Source of the DNA: Galaxea fascicularis
Taxonomy: Eukaryota; Cnidaria; Anthozoa; Scleractinia; Euphylliidae
Direction: 5' to 3'
NCBI GenBank assembly: GCA_948470475.1
Contig: OX419335.1
Span: forward strand, 18,549,026-18,613,025
DNA length: 64,000 nt
Positions 12,301 through 26,000 of the stretch are shown one piece after another. The stretch's first letter is position 1; each line of letters starts with the position of its first letter. Below the pieces are notes generated by a model. That model had not been told where the DNA came from. It made no database searches and worked only from the letters and a program-made list of their open reading frames with translations. The position numbers and the translations under genes were made by a program.

Positions 12301-15300
12301 GAGTTTGTAGCGGCTGTCAAAACCAGAGAGTAAAAGTGCGTGCAGGACACTTAACGGTTTCTTATTAACAATGGTGTCATACTCTTGACCCAGAGTCTGC
12401 AAACGAAAAATGGTCAGACTCAAAACCCACACACTGAAGGTACGTGACGGTAAACAAATGAAGTATAACTGACGCTTTTTCCTTAGTTTAAATAATAAGT
12501 TGAATCTTGTGGAAGAGGTCGTATGTATGGAGTACTGTAATGCAGCAAAGGCACCTTGTATTTTACGATTTGATCAAGAGATGAAGTTGGCTGGGGCGAA
12601 TTCCTAAAATGGAATCTCAAGAAAAGCGGGGGTCACAGACCACCCTTTTCGTCTATTCCAAAGGACGTCTTACGTATAATTCCCCGGAACAGCCGGCCTG
12701 CACGCGGATTAACGACTATAACAAATCATTTACGATTTTAATGACTATAATTAAGATATAGTGTGACTGCACCAGAAAAACGTTTGAACATAATCTTTAC
12801 TTTCACTGCAATTTTTCAAGCGAATGGGTCCAGAACAGATTTTAGAACTTTGCCGCAAAGCTTGGGACGAATTCTCTTACCTGAGCGACCTTGTAACAAG
12901 TGATGATACACGTACAGCATCTCTTTCCCTGCTTACAGTGAAAAGCCAGACTTTCCATTGTTGTGATGACATCCTCTACCTGCACCCAGTCAGCTGAGGA
13001 TATTGAATCGTGCCGGTCATCCGGGGTTTTATCAGTGAAGGTGGATGTGAAAATAAAACTGCCCGAGCGGTGGAATGGCCCGGTACTGGAGCTACTACTC
13101 GCCCTTCTCTTAGCCTTTAGCTTGAGAAGTTTTTGGATATGGTCATCGAGAGTGTCCACAAAACGTGTTCCTTGGGCCAAATGAATGCACGACTAAAACA
13201 GAGAGAAAACAGGTGAGAATATTGGCGAAAAAAAAAAAAAAAGAAAGCAAGAAAAAGCGCAATAGCATTGCCGCAAAGTAGTGTGAATAAATAAAACCAA
13301 ACCCAGTTGTGCCAAGCTAGCATGCGCTCTCCCACAGTTACAGCTGGTTACATTTATTTGCCGCGAAGTCTGATTGGCTCTTTATGTTGTCCACGTCTGA
13401 TGTGATTGGCCACAAGTTGTTTTGGTGATCAACTGGAGACCGCGCAAATATGCAATCTTAAATAGTTACAATGTTGTTTTCAGCCTATTCACAACAAGGC
13501 GGAACATAGCCAACAGGCCAACATTTCTGATTAACAGCAGTTACGACAAAGCCAGAACGTTTGCTACCTTGCGCCAGCTTTTAGGAGTGGGCAAACTTTC
13601 AAAAAACGTGCATGGTCTTTGCAGTGCAACTAAATCAAAGTCACCGCAAAACATCGCAAATTTACGCAACTCACAACTCCACTGATAACGGTTTTGCAAC
13701 ACCTCATACAGTCTTTTCTAAGTAAGGATTGATAAAGAAAAACTAACCGAACAGCAGGTATAGAACGTCCCTTTAAATTTAAAAAAAAAATAAAAAATAT
13801 AGTTATTAAAATAGTTATTAAGTCGATCGTAGATAAGTTACCAAGACAACATCCAGGTCCAGAGAACTGTGGTTAAACAGGTTGGCAAGCCAACGGGCCT
13901 GAGTCACGTGGCATCCCTCTAACAATGTACCAATCACATTCTCCAGAGCTTGGCGCTCCTGAAAGTAAACGACAATATCAAATACTTCAAAGAAACGAAA
14001 ATCATTTCTCTCAGTTGTAAATCTCTAAATTTCATACATTACAGTGCTACTGTCTTTAGGTTAGCGACTTTTTATGTAATCAACTTCTTCAAGGAAATTC
14101 TCTTCTATTTCGCTCAATCTCTCCGTTTAAAACAAATCACAATAGAGGATAACTGGATGTCATGCTGAATTAACTTCCTTTAGGGGTCTCGTCACTAACC
14201 TTCCTGGTTTCCTTAGGAGTTGTTCTTTCACCCTGAAACCTGTAATCACCAATCAGGGTGAAGAGGCTCCAAAGCTAATGTTTTTATATGGGGTAGTCCA
14301 GATTGCAAACGTATTTCAAAATAAACAAAATCACCAAAATAGAACAAATAGTGAAGCCAAGCCGTAGCTAAGAAGAGGCATTAAGCACAGTGACCTGTGT
14401 TGGTGCCCTGTTCTGATTTTTTCATCTCTTTTCACACTGCCTCCATTAAATCGCATGACAGTGTCTTGAGGAATTCATTCACCTTGAGCACTGTCTACTT
14501 TTGATTGTAATTCCAAATGTTTATACCTTATCAGAAGTCAGTGAGCACTCTGTGTCTACCTGAACCACAGTAGTGTCGTCTTGAATGAGTTCTTTTAGAT
14601 TGAAAGTCTTCCGACGGACTTTTCCTTTGTTACTTGGTTTGATTTCACTCAGTAACTCCATCTCTGTTTCATAGGAAAGGAACTCCAGATGGCTGACGGA
14701 CCGCGCCAGTTTACCCTGACCAGAAAAACAAATGATGCTGATAAACGTCCTGAACTAGTATTTAAAATAAGACCACTAACCAGAAAACAGTAATCGAGGT
14801 AATCGAGGTAGTAGGTAGTAAAGCGATATTAAACAAAACACACAAAGCGTTGTAATATTTAAAGCGTGGACATATCTAGTTCAAACGAGGACAGAACAGC
14901 AAGTAATCTAACCTCGTGGTCTTTTTCAACCTCTGCTCGTATCTTAATCAGCCACCGGTTCTTCTGAAGTTCTTCCAGTTCTGTTGGTGTTTTCAGTTGT
15001 TCGCCATCTGGACAACTTGAAAACCACTTTACTGCTAACCCAAGAAGCATAGCGCGCTCAGTGAAGGTCAGTTGGTTATCTTTAGCTTGACGCTGAAATA
15101 AAACAAGTGCTTATGCTAGTAAATCTAGTATCAAGCGTGTAGGCTGTCTATGCAGATACTTCGTTACTCAGGGTTAGGTACGATAATGTTTGCTTCACGA
15201 AAGCGCGTATCAGTTGAAAAGGTTATCAATTCCTCAGCTAAATCTAGCTTGCGTGACAGGTGCTGGAGAAAAACTGGGACACTAGTTAGAGCGGCGTTTA

Positions 15301-16902
15301 CGCCGGTGGGAGATAACTTGCATTTGTTTTCAGCTCAAGCTAGAGCCAAACTTTATAACTATAATCCAGAGTTCAGAGCCACACTGAAAGGTAAAGTTTG
15401 GTGTGATTTGTTACACAAAGAAACTGCAACAGAGTTTTAAACAAAACGTTATCGGGGTAACAATCTTGTCAATGGAAATTTCATCGTTTTCGGTAGCCGT
15501 AGTCACTCTAAACTATTCTGCCAACTGACTGTGATCGTGACAATCTCATGTACAGTTGTTTGCTTAAGCGGGTTAACGAAGACCACTTGAATCTGAGGGA
15601 GGGCTTATGTTCGTTACCTGTTTAATCATAAGACGTGATCGACGCTCAAGTCATTCCCAACAACCTTGGAATTAAGGTATATCAGAATAGAACGAGTGGC
15701 GGTTTCGCCGGTTGAATTCAGTTACAAAGGGACTCCTAAGCAGATTTACATTTGCCACGTCCAACGATATTTCCTTGATTTTCATGTCTTTCATTTTGAC
15801 GACAAGCCTGCTCACCTCAAAAAATGATCCGACAGTGTCTGGCTTACAGTTGTTGTCTCTGAAGCAAGCTTCTGCTTTGTGCCAGAAAGCCAGCCTTCCT
15901 TGCTCAATCTCCCACAGCATGGAATTCTTCGCACTTTCTAATTCTGCTTCAACCTAATACAGAACTCTAATATCAGCAGGTATATTCTCCAAACTGTTCT
16001 CCAGACATTTTCTATGGTGATGATGAGAAGAATTTATTTAAAAAATCAAGAGCTTTGTTATTTGTTGATCACTTCCTTCCTTCTTTGGTCAGTGTTAAAA
16101 TAGGGAGGAATTAAATTAGTTCACTCTTTAGGGTTAAAGGGTTAAAGAGCAGGCTACGATGACCACAGAAATCATCATAAGCCTGCATGCTAAAAAGGCT
16201 GTGAAAATATGGGTGTGAGGCTGCGAAAATGCAGAGGATCTAAAGGTCTGTTACATTGTGGCATGGATATGTTAAAATCATTATCGTTTGCATGCTGTAG
16301 GTGATCCTTTACTAAACGGAAACGCCTTCCGGTCTCATCATTGCACCAAGACCAATCTGCAGACCTGAGTTGGGGTCGCACTGTATGTCTAACTTTATCT
16401 CACCTCCTTCAGTGTGATGTCATCATCGGCCAGACCAACGAATTTGGCAAATGTTCGCGCCTGCGTGAAGTGTTTATCGCTCAAAAGTGACGTTAGCACC
16501 CTCTGCTTCTCTTTCTGACATTCTTCAGTATTCGGCTCCAGCATCAGCTCAAGCTTGATGTCAGTGTCAGTGCCGCGAAGAGCCATGCAAACTTCATTAA
16601 GTTCATGGTAATCAGGCGCTAACAAAACAAGAAACAAATGTAAATCACAACAACAACAACATTTTATTTAAACACACAAGTTTTGAGACAAACATCTCAC
16701 ACAACCCGCGAATAACAATAGCTAGTCGAGGCGGGCGGTGAAGTGGAAAGAAAACAAAACTTAGTTACATAAAGCTAAGATTTACAACTAAAGAAAAGAA
16801 GGGAAAAAAGAAGAAAAAAAAAAAGAAAAAGAAATGAGATCTTCCTGCTCGCACTAGGTCAGTAAAGAAATGGACAATGTCTAGCGTGCGTCCATCCAAT
16901 TC

Positions 16903-16963
<61 letters not shown>

Positions 16964-16994
16964 CGAGAGCATCTCTAGCTACCTAAGTGCTCTC

Positions 16995-17030
<36 letters not shown>

Positions 17031-20000
17031 ACGCTAGACATTGTCCATTGCTTTTATAACATAGCGAGACATTTTTCGCGCTGAAAAGTCGCTTTTTCTG
17101 TACTGATCAAATTACATATTCTCTTAACCGCGCGGGTGCATACTAAAAATAGAATGACTTGTTTTTCAAAAACACATTTACTTTTACACGCTTACATCTG
17201 CGAGTGACAAAATAAGTGTATCAAAATACCACACATAAGCCTTCCAGCTTAAAATATTTAGTTAAGATGTCAAGGAAAAAGTTTCTTTAAAATCATCATT
17301 CAAAATGATGCATGCTTTAAAACGTCTTGGGTCTTACGAGTCATTTTGAAGGGCTTGCCGAAGACTTGCACATTTTGAATCGTGCAGTTGCTGAAAATGG
17401 AGTCGAAATTACACGACAATTTGAAACTCACTCTTTATCGTAGAAACATACCAGTTGGTGTTTTTCTTGGTCTTGTTTGATTGTTTATCTTCGAATATTT
17501 TTTCGTAATCCCGCTCAGATAAATTTGCGAAGCGGTTGTTTTCACTGGTAGCACTTTCGCTTTGTTGATCTTTAGACGCTTCCGATACTTCTGCAACCAT
17601 TTCAGACACGTTTTTTAGGTCTTCAAAGTCATAGAAACACCCTACCTCAGATGCTGGGTTGACCAGCCATTATAATACCTAACGTTAAGTTAAAAAAGCT
17701 GTGAAAAAAGTTTTGCTGGCAAGAAATTTCATTGACACTGACGTCAGCCTTAACCATCTCTATGAACCATCCGTTTCTTTTTCATAAAATATTAGCCAAT
17801 AAGAGCGCGCGTTAGAATGTAGCTATGTTATAAAAGGTTTTATATTGGATGGACGCACGCTAGACATTGTCCATTCCTTTAATTCACTACTTCGACCATT
17901 CTCACTCCAGGGCCTTTTCTGAAAATTTCAAAATCAAAATGGCTCAAGTGTTTTAAACTATTTTACTTTTCATAAAAGTTCAAATATGATGGTTAACTGG
18001 AGTCCTTTGAATATTTTGAATACAACATGCACCTTATTCCAAAATGGCACACGTTCTAGGATTCTTTTGTTTTTATTCAAATTAGCCCTTTTGCCTCGTT
18101 CTCAAGAGCAAAATTCAAAAGAATATTTTACCTTGAACGAGGCAACAAGGGCCAATTTGAATACAAACAAGAGAATATAAGAATGTGAGCCATTTTGGAA
18201 TAAGGTGTATAGAATTGTTAGTACATCACTCACTATGAATACATTCTAAAAACATGCCCTCTGGATGGATAAAATAAAACCATAGAGCAGAAAATGTTTT
18301 TACATCCCCTGGATCTTGCATCTCCATTTTTGAGCTTCCTTGCAAGCACTTCAATGCCACAGTTGTAAACCAAACGCAGTGGCAAAGACCATAAGAAGAA
18401 TACAGTGGGGTGGGGGTGGGGAGGCAGGGAGGCAGGGGGGCAGGGGGGCGAGTGGTAAGGGTGTTGGACGTAAGATCTGGAGGTCCCGGGTTGAAGGAAG
18501 TCCCGCTTACTGGTGTTGTTCTGTGTAGTCCCTGGTTCAACTCCTCAGCTGCTCTTGCGAATAACCAACTGTCTGCCAAAGCCCCACAAGGGGAGTGGTC
18601 AATTAAGTATGTATTTATTTATTTATCCTTTAAAGTGTTTTCGTAATAAAAAGCGTTTCAGGCACAACTAAACTTGAGGAAGTGAGGGTGGGCGAGACAG
18701 GAGCTAGCAGCATTGTTTTCTAATGGAAGGCATTGAAGCATATGATCAAGACTGAACTTCTTCAGTTATCTACAAACCTTGAGATGAGAAGTTACTTCCG
18801 AACATGGCTCGCGCTAACAGATCTAGAAGATGTCTCTGCTTGTGTGTGCTGTCACACTGCGTCAGCATGTGTTTTGTTACTTGACTTGTGACATTCTTCA
18901 ACCATTCTAAATTGCCAATCTTGATGTCATCAACGGTTTGGCCTGTTACAACCTTCATGGACAGCTGAAAACGTAAATGATTTATCTTAAACCGATAAAA
19001 ATGTAAGTACGTTATGAAGCACGAAGAAAGTTCGTGCGTGAATGCATATTAAAAGCACTAAATTAAATTATTCATACGCATACGTTGTCTTAATGCACCG
19101 CCTGAGTTTTAGAGAAAAAAAATTATGTAAAAAAAAATCTACCTTGTTTACCGCTGCACTGAAATTGAGGGTGTGGGATTTTGTTTGCAATAGATTTGGG
19201 GATGCTGGTTACAGACTGTTACGAAGGCAGGCTTTAGGATCGGATGTACATTGTAACTAAGCGGAGGCCGCACTACGTGATAGTCTAAACGCGATTGGTG
19301 GAATAACGCATTAATTTATTTCAGAAACAGAGATCCTTCGAACCTTGAGAACAAGTACTATTCTTGTGAAACCTGAAAGCAGTATCCAGTGACTAAGGGT
19401 GTCCGCTTTTCCCTCCAAGACGTATTTTATACGTAGTCAGTTGGTATTGCTAAATAGTTGAGGTGAGAATCATTTCTTACTTTTATTAGGTGTGTACTGC
19501 CAGACCCGACTAAGGTTGAGATACCAAAGATTTGTTTGCAGACGATAAGTGAATCGATCAAATTGGACTTCAGTTAGGACCGCCAGGATGAGGTAACAAT
19601 ATAATTCTAATGCACTTATCAATTGAAATCCCGACTCCATCCCCCCCACACACCCGGGCCAAGGTGGGGGATAGAAGGGTGTTTGAATCAGATTTGAAAG
19701 CATGTTTTACCCGTGTGTGTGTGTGTGTGTGGGGGTGGGGGGGGGGAGTCCTCAAGATTTTCCATGTTTAATTTATTTTGTGAGGACGGGGTTTACCAGT
19801 TTAAGTGCCCCAGTAGGGTGGGGGTTTCTCACCTTTTGATATGACATGGAGTCATCAAATCCCCACCCGGTCCCGGGGGTGGGGGGAATCTGGATTTCAA
19901 TTGATAAGTGCATAAGTAACAGTGTTTCAGGCATGATTCTAGAGTTTTCTCTGCTCCCTCACTGTATATACTCCTATATTCGTGCACCCTGGAATAGAAT

Positions 20001-23000
20001 TAAACGGCTGCAACAGACCTCATTCAAGTCGCACGAACCAAAGGTCCGCACACCACTGGACTTACTGTTTCTTACCTTATTACATGATTTCTTAAATGAG
20101 CTCAAATATTCCTTACACTCTTCATAATCTGAATGCACCAAAAAGCTCTCGTAGAAATTGAAAAAATCCACCATAGGACTTGTCTACAGAAGAACGGAAC
20201 ATTGCCTCATTACCAAAAAGCAGACGTGGGATTACCTTTCTGTATAATGATGACTGCTTCGACAAATAAATATTAGTGCAGTTCATGCTAGACTTGCTGT
20301 AAGGCTATAACTATGTCTCTCTACTTTTATATAATAAGCTGCATTATACATGCATTTTGATTGGTTCTTCCTTATGATCTATTAAAGGACAGACGCACAG
20401 ATGACGTCATCACCTCTATTTTTTTTTAAATCGCGGAAAGCTTTGAAGACTGGGGGAACGAAGACGAAGAAAAACGTCTTGCCGAGGCTGTGGACAAATT
20501 CCAAAAGCAAGAAGAAGTAAAAAGAAACACGTTTCTTTGTAGAAAACGACTAAACCTCGAGCAGTCTCAGTGTAGCGCCACTAAACAAAACAGAAAATGT
20601 TTCTTTATTATATAAAACAAATAGGTTCCATGTTGCCGTGCGTCTTTTCAGTGATAGATCACAGATGACGTCAAAATGTGGTAAGAAGAACAGCGACGCT
20701 TTTTTGCTCTTACCAGATTTTGACGTCATCTGTGACCTATTACTGAACAAACGCACGGCAACATGGAATCTACAAAAGACAAACTATAGCTTAACGTCCA
20801 ACCCTCCTTAAACGTTTCCTGCGTGCACCACGGCTCCGCACGCCCTATCCTTTTTCAGCTGAAAATGAAAAGACTCTAGAAAAATTGTTGTACGTAATTT
20901 AATACACAGCTTTCAAAAAGTAGGATTATGTTCAGAAAGGGACTTAAATACCAGTCGTGCATGAAATGGTTGAAGTCCTTCATACTCACAGGATCAAAAA
21001 TATAAAATGCCTTAGCCAGGGTGTGGGCAAGTTTTTCTCGGTGGTGAACGGCCGCCATGATGAGTGCAGTGAGGTCCTGCTGGTTCCAGTGGTGCCACTG
21101 AAGCTCTGTTGACGACAGTAAACATTTCATGAACTCAACTCCACAACAAAAGAATACGAATAATAAATGTCAACTTTTACATATACACAGATATAGAATC
21201 GTACTTTGCACATTCCAAGACTCCGCTTCGGAATTGCCTGTTGGAGTGTTAAATATGATGAACCCTGTTAGTAAATTAGTAATTATAATGAGACAGGTTT
21301 CTAAGTTACTTCTCAACGTCGATTTCAGTGGTTCCTTGATTAGAAGCGATCGTTAATCGTTAGCACATACCGTAAATGATCTAATAAACGCCTCCTATCT
21401 TATTAACACCCTAGTAAGCTGACAAGTTTGAATTAAACGCCCCTCTTTAACAAACGCCCCCCTTCCCTGAAAACTACACATAAACAGATGTACACGACGA
21501 GGATGTTGACATTCACCTATAAGAACTACCAGTACCCTTTTCCGCCACTTTGTATGTACCATATACCGTTATGGATTTGTAGACGGTTTAGACTTATCAG
21601 CGGACGGATTTGTTAGTCTCCTAAAGCTCTGTCATTTAGATTATAATAATACCGTATTTAGGTTACCATGTTACAGTTATAAGAATAAACGCCTCTCTCT
21701 TTTAAACGCCCCCCCCTCCCCTTGGACCCTTGAAATTTAATAAACGCCCCCGGCGTTTATTAGATCATTAACGGTATCAACCAAAGGCATAAAATATGGA
21801 AAACAAAATAAAACAGAAACTGACGATGAACCTAGCTCAGAAAATTAAGATTTCTATCAGCAAAACATTAGACATACGACGTAACGACTTTCAAACATGC
21901 CTAACTGTTGAAAATATCTTTACAATTAATTTCTTGAACTGCGATGAGTCGTGAAGGCGGGCAAGTCCTTCACAAGAGCTCGTTGTATCAATAAACTCAT
22001 TGTATTGTGCAAACGTTGTTACCATCAGTTATTATCATATATGTCAATTAAATAAAGATATATAAGAAATAGAGAGCAAAGTGTAGTAGAAACTAACATT
22101 TCCTGGAGAAACAATAAGATCTTAGCAGCTGCAAGACAGAGGTTATGAGGCCAGACAAACTCCTATGTTACCTTGTCAGCACATTTTATCTCGGTACGAG
22201 CTTCAATATCGTTAGAAGCATGTCTCACCAACCGGCAGGTACAGGTCGCAGGTCACAGATCACAGGTCAACATACGGGTCAACGTGCTACAGATAAATAA
22301 ACAAGCCCAAAAGGGTCTCCTAGCTCTAATCAGTATCCAAAATGTTGTTTTAGATCGAGGTGAAACTGCTTGCCTTCGATATCAATCAATAAAGTAGTGA
22401 CCTGTATGTTGACCTGTGACCTGCGACCTACGTTTTGTACCTGCCACTCACCAATTGACCAATAAAATGTTAACGCCACGTTATGTATCCAAAACAAGAT
22501 TGTAAACGCTTGAGAACATTTCACCATAAGCTACAAGGGTTAAGGACTACGATTACATACAACAACTTTACATAACAGGTTTCATGACAATCGGTCACTG
22601 TATCAATTGAGTGATCAATATTGTGACTAAGAAACGCCCCCGGTTTTGAAGCGTCGAAGAACACTTTTCATGATAGACTGTGAGCAGTCTCTATTTTGCT
22701 CTAAAATCTGTGGAACAAAAGCGATATACCAGCGGCGAATCCGCAAGCCTGTAGTTTCGTGGGCGCCAGTATATGGTTAGCGAAATGGTGCAAAATTCAG
22801 GAACTTTGGGTGCTTTCCATTATGCCAAAATTCTCGGAAATTCCGGTCGGAAAGTAAATGGAACGCGTCGGTCCGAGGGGAAAATTTCCGGTCAAAGTGG
22901 TCCACCTCCAAAGGTGGTCCTCTTTGACCAGTCGGTACGATTCAACCGAAAATTACCGTTCCATTTTCAGAAACTCTCGTTTCCAGTCCCGCTCCTCGTG

Positions 23001-26000
23001 TACAAGGTAGCTAAAGTGGAGGATGATTTGTTCGAGTACAGAATTTATTAGCTTCAGACGCAAGACTCATGAACATTTACGTTATGACAGTTATACACAA
23101 GGCTCAGGTACAGAATTGCATCTTCTCTTAAAGAAATGTTATCACTTCTGGCTTTTATTTTTTATTGGTTTTTAAAGACAGATAAATTAACGAAAAGAGA
23201 GACTGCAAGGGTTTCAGACAGCATTTCTGAATCCCGGTGACAGTTTGATAGTTCACATCTACGCCCATCCCGCCTATTTTCGAACATGATACTCAGGGTT
23301 TCAAACCCATCGAAGCGATCACGGACAGTTTTTCGGCGCGAAGATGCCATGTTCGATTCCACGCCAAACAAAGAAGTCAGTAATATTGTAAGGCTGTCTG
23401 TGTCGGATTTATGACGTTTATGTAAGTGTTCGTATAAGTAAAAGCATCTCTGGTTAACTTTGACAAGATCCGTGAACAGTCCAAAACATCGTACATCGAC
23501 TACATCAGCATGGAAAATGTTTTAAACGAGACAAAAACAACCACGGCTGGTGTATTACAGCGCAACAGCATCGATTACACTTTTTGGTCTTTTTGCAACA
23601 GAATAGCTTTGTTAAATAGGCTTTTACCGAAACTTGTTGGCAAAACGGCGAAAACAACTTTCATTTTCAAGAAGAGCGAGTACGGCTAGTTCCTGTTCCA
23701 TTTTTAGCTTCACCCACAAATTATTGTGCTTGCATTGTACAGTGTAAAACGGCAGCCGTTGTTTCCTGAGTAAGCCCTTGAATTGTTGGTGATTAGCGTT
23801 GATGAATGTTGGTGACAGTTACGCGTCATCGCTTCAAAAGGCTGCGTTCACACTTGGTGGCCGAGCACGGTGCTCGCGTACGATTCTTGATGGGCACTAA
23901 TGTGAACACTTCTTTCTTTCAAGCACCCACACCAGAATTCTGATTCCTTGTGTGCACACGTTTTTCGTTAGTTCCCTGTCACTTTACCCACAACCCACTG
24001 CTTTGCATACCCACAATTCCTTGCTATGATCAAGGGTGGTCTAGATTTCAAAATGGCGTCCGACGGAGTAAATGTGAACATATCAACATATCGGGTACCC
24101 AGTGTCTGAATACAGCCCCTTTTTGTGCCGGTGCCCAGGCACTAGTGCTCGGGCACCAAGTATGAACCCAGCCATAGACCGACCAATCAAAACACTCCGT
24201 CAATAGAGTGCCGGGATTCAGAAATGCTGTATGAACTTAACCCCTGTGTATATCAGTAACTTACTTGTGCGGTATGAACCATCAAGGAATCTAAGGTCAA
24301 CCGACAAATGTCTTCTACGAATACCTCAGACTCATCTGAAAACTTATGGAGACAGAGCCTTTTCGGTTGCGGCTCCTAGGCCATGGAATGCCTTACCCAT
24401 GGACGTTAAGCTTAGTCCGTCGGTTTCTGTATTTAAGAACAAACTAAAGACGCATCTTTTTAGAGCTACTTATTATTAATTTCTTGTGTATTTTTTAATG
24501 CATTTTTAGTTTTCTTCTTTTGCATAGTTTGTAATTTGTGATTGTTAAGCGATACAGAGCTTTTTTTATATACCGCTATATAAATAAAGTTATTATTATT
24601 ATGAAACCCTTGCAGTCCCTCTTTTCGCTCGTAACTGGCGCCCACGAAACTACTGGCTTGTGGATTCACCGCCCGCATATTGCGTTCTTTCCACAGATTT
24701 TAGAGCAAAAGAGAGACTGCTCGCAGTCCACTAAATAACTATCCTCTTCTTTCGATATCAAGCTGAACTTTATGTACACTGTAAGATATCGATACCTGAG
24801 ATATTTGCTATTGCCGGTTCTAAAATGGACGGGTGCAAAGTGGAGCAAAGCCAGGCACATAAACAATCCAGAGGCTTGGAGCCCTAAGAGGTAAGAAAAG
24901 CACATCACAGTGGGGGTTAAATGAGGTTAAATATACTTATTTAACTTAGTTAACGACTAGGAGCATGTTGCGTAGTAGTTAGCTTGGCGTAGGTGCTTAT
25001 TAGCGTTTTTGGTAGCTTGCTGGGGCATTTCCTGTTAGGGTTTGGCGTTACCTTTGTTGGCCTGGTACCGAGCAGTTTCCTGGGAGCTCGGGTCAGCGGT
25101 TATTGTTGTAATGTATGCGTGTGCCATTACACGTGCTCGGAGTTTTACTTGTCTAGTGTTTGGGGCGTCTTGATCAGTTTTTGGAGTGTTTTAGTGTTTT
25201 CTCCCACCCTCCTCTCCCTTTTTTGTTATTCTTTCATTATTATTATTATTATTACTGTCTTTGTTTTTACTTTTATTCGTTATTACTGTTATTATTATTA
25301 TTTCCACAGAGCTCCTGGCTCTGTATGACGGGTGCTCGGGCTGGGGCTGGGTATGGCGGGCGGGGCTCGTGGCTGGGTTGCGGGTAGGGCTGGCTTGTGG
25401 GGTGCTCTTGCTACCTGGGTTTGGGGTCAGCAGCTCCAGCCCCCAGGTTCCTGGGCACCCAACCTCCACATGCGACGCAGGAGTTAATATCACAATAACA
25501 ACATTAATAACAACAACGATAACGACATCATGGCGATGACGTTGGGATTGAAAAAACGTTTTCCTCATTTGAGTGCGATCTTTTTTATTGTTTTGGGACA
25601 AAAATCGAAGCATCTAGCCCAATATATACTAGAGACGGATCATCCATCTGGGATGAAGGTACTTCGTCTGATAATTCGTGTGTGTATAAAAAAAGCCGAA
25701 TTTACACTGGAGACGAATTATCCGTCTAGACTAATTATCCGTCAGACGGATAATTCGTTTAAGTATAAGTTCGAAGACGAATTTTGATGATTATTTTCGA
25801 GGAAGCAGGATGCCACGTTGAGGTAGGCATTCCAGGAAACCTTGCGAAAATATAGAAACCAGTCCCTCTCATGTGGAACTTCGTCAAAAAACCGTCTACG
25901 TTTCCGTCTTGATATAAATTTAAAGACGGATCATCCGTCTAAGACGAATAGTCCGTCTGTTAACACGTCTTCAAGGCGTGCTAACAAACGAATTAGCCTC

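Larger units (their letters stand above)
22673..24731. mobile_element. Nested inverted-repeat element, interrupted by insertions
   Basis: Arms 22673-22770 and 24634-24731 are about 80% identical in inverted orientation (gagcagtctct, ttgctctaaaatctgtggaa, agtttcgtgggcgccagt). The arms continue inward: 23192-23240 pairs with 24601-24630 plus 24211-24229. The left arm is split by about 420 bp (22771-23191) and the right arm by a LINE (24236-24600). A separate 334-bp MITE sits inside at 23840-24173. Confidence 0.75.

Noticed and set aside
24993..25613. Hydrophobic and N-rich frames near 25 kb
   Set aside because: Generated by ATT microsatellites and G/C-skewed simple sequence.
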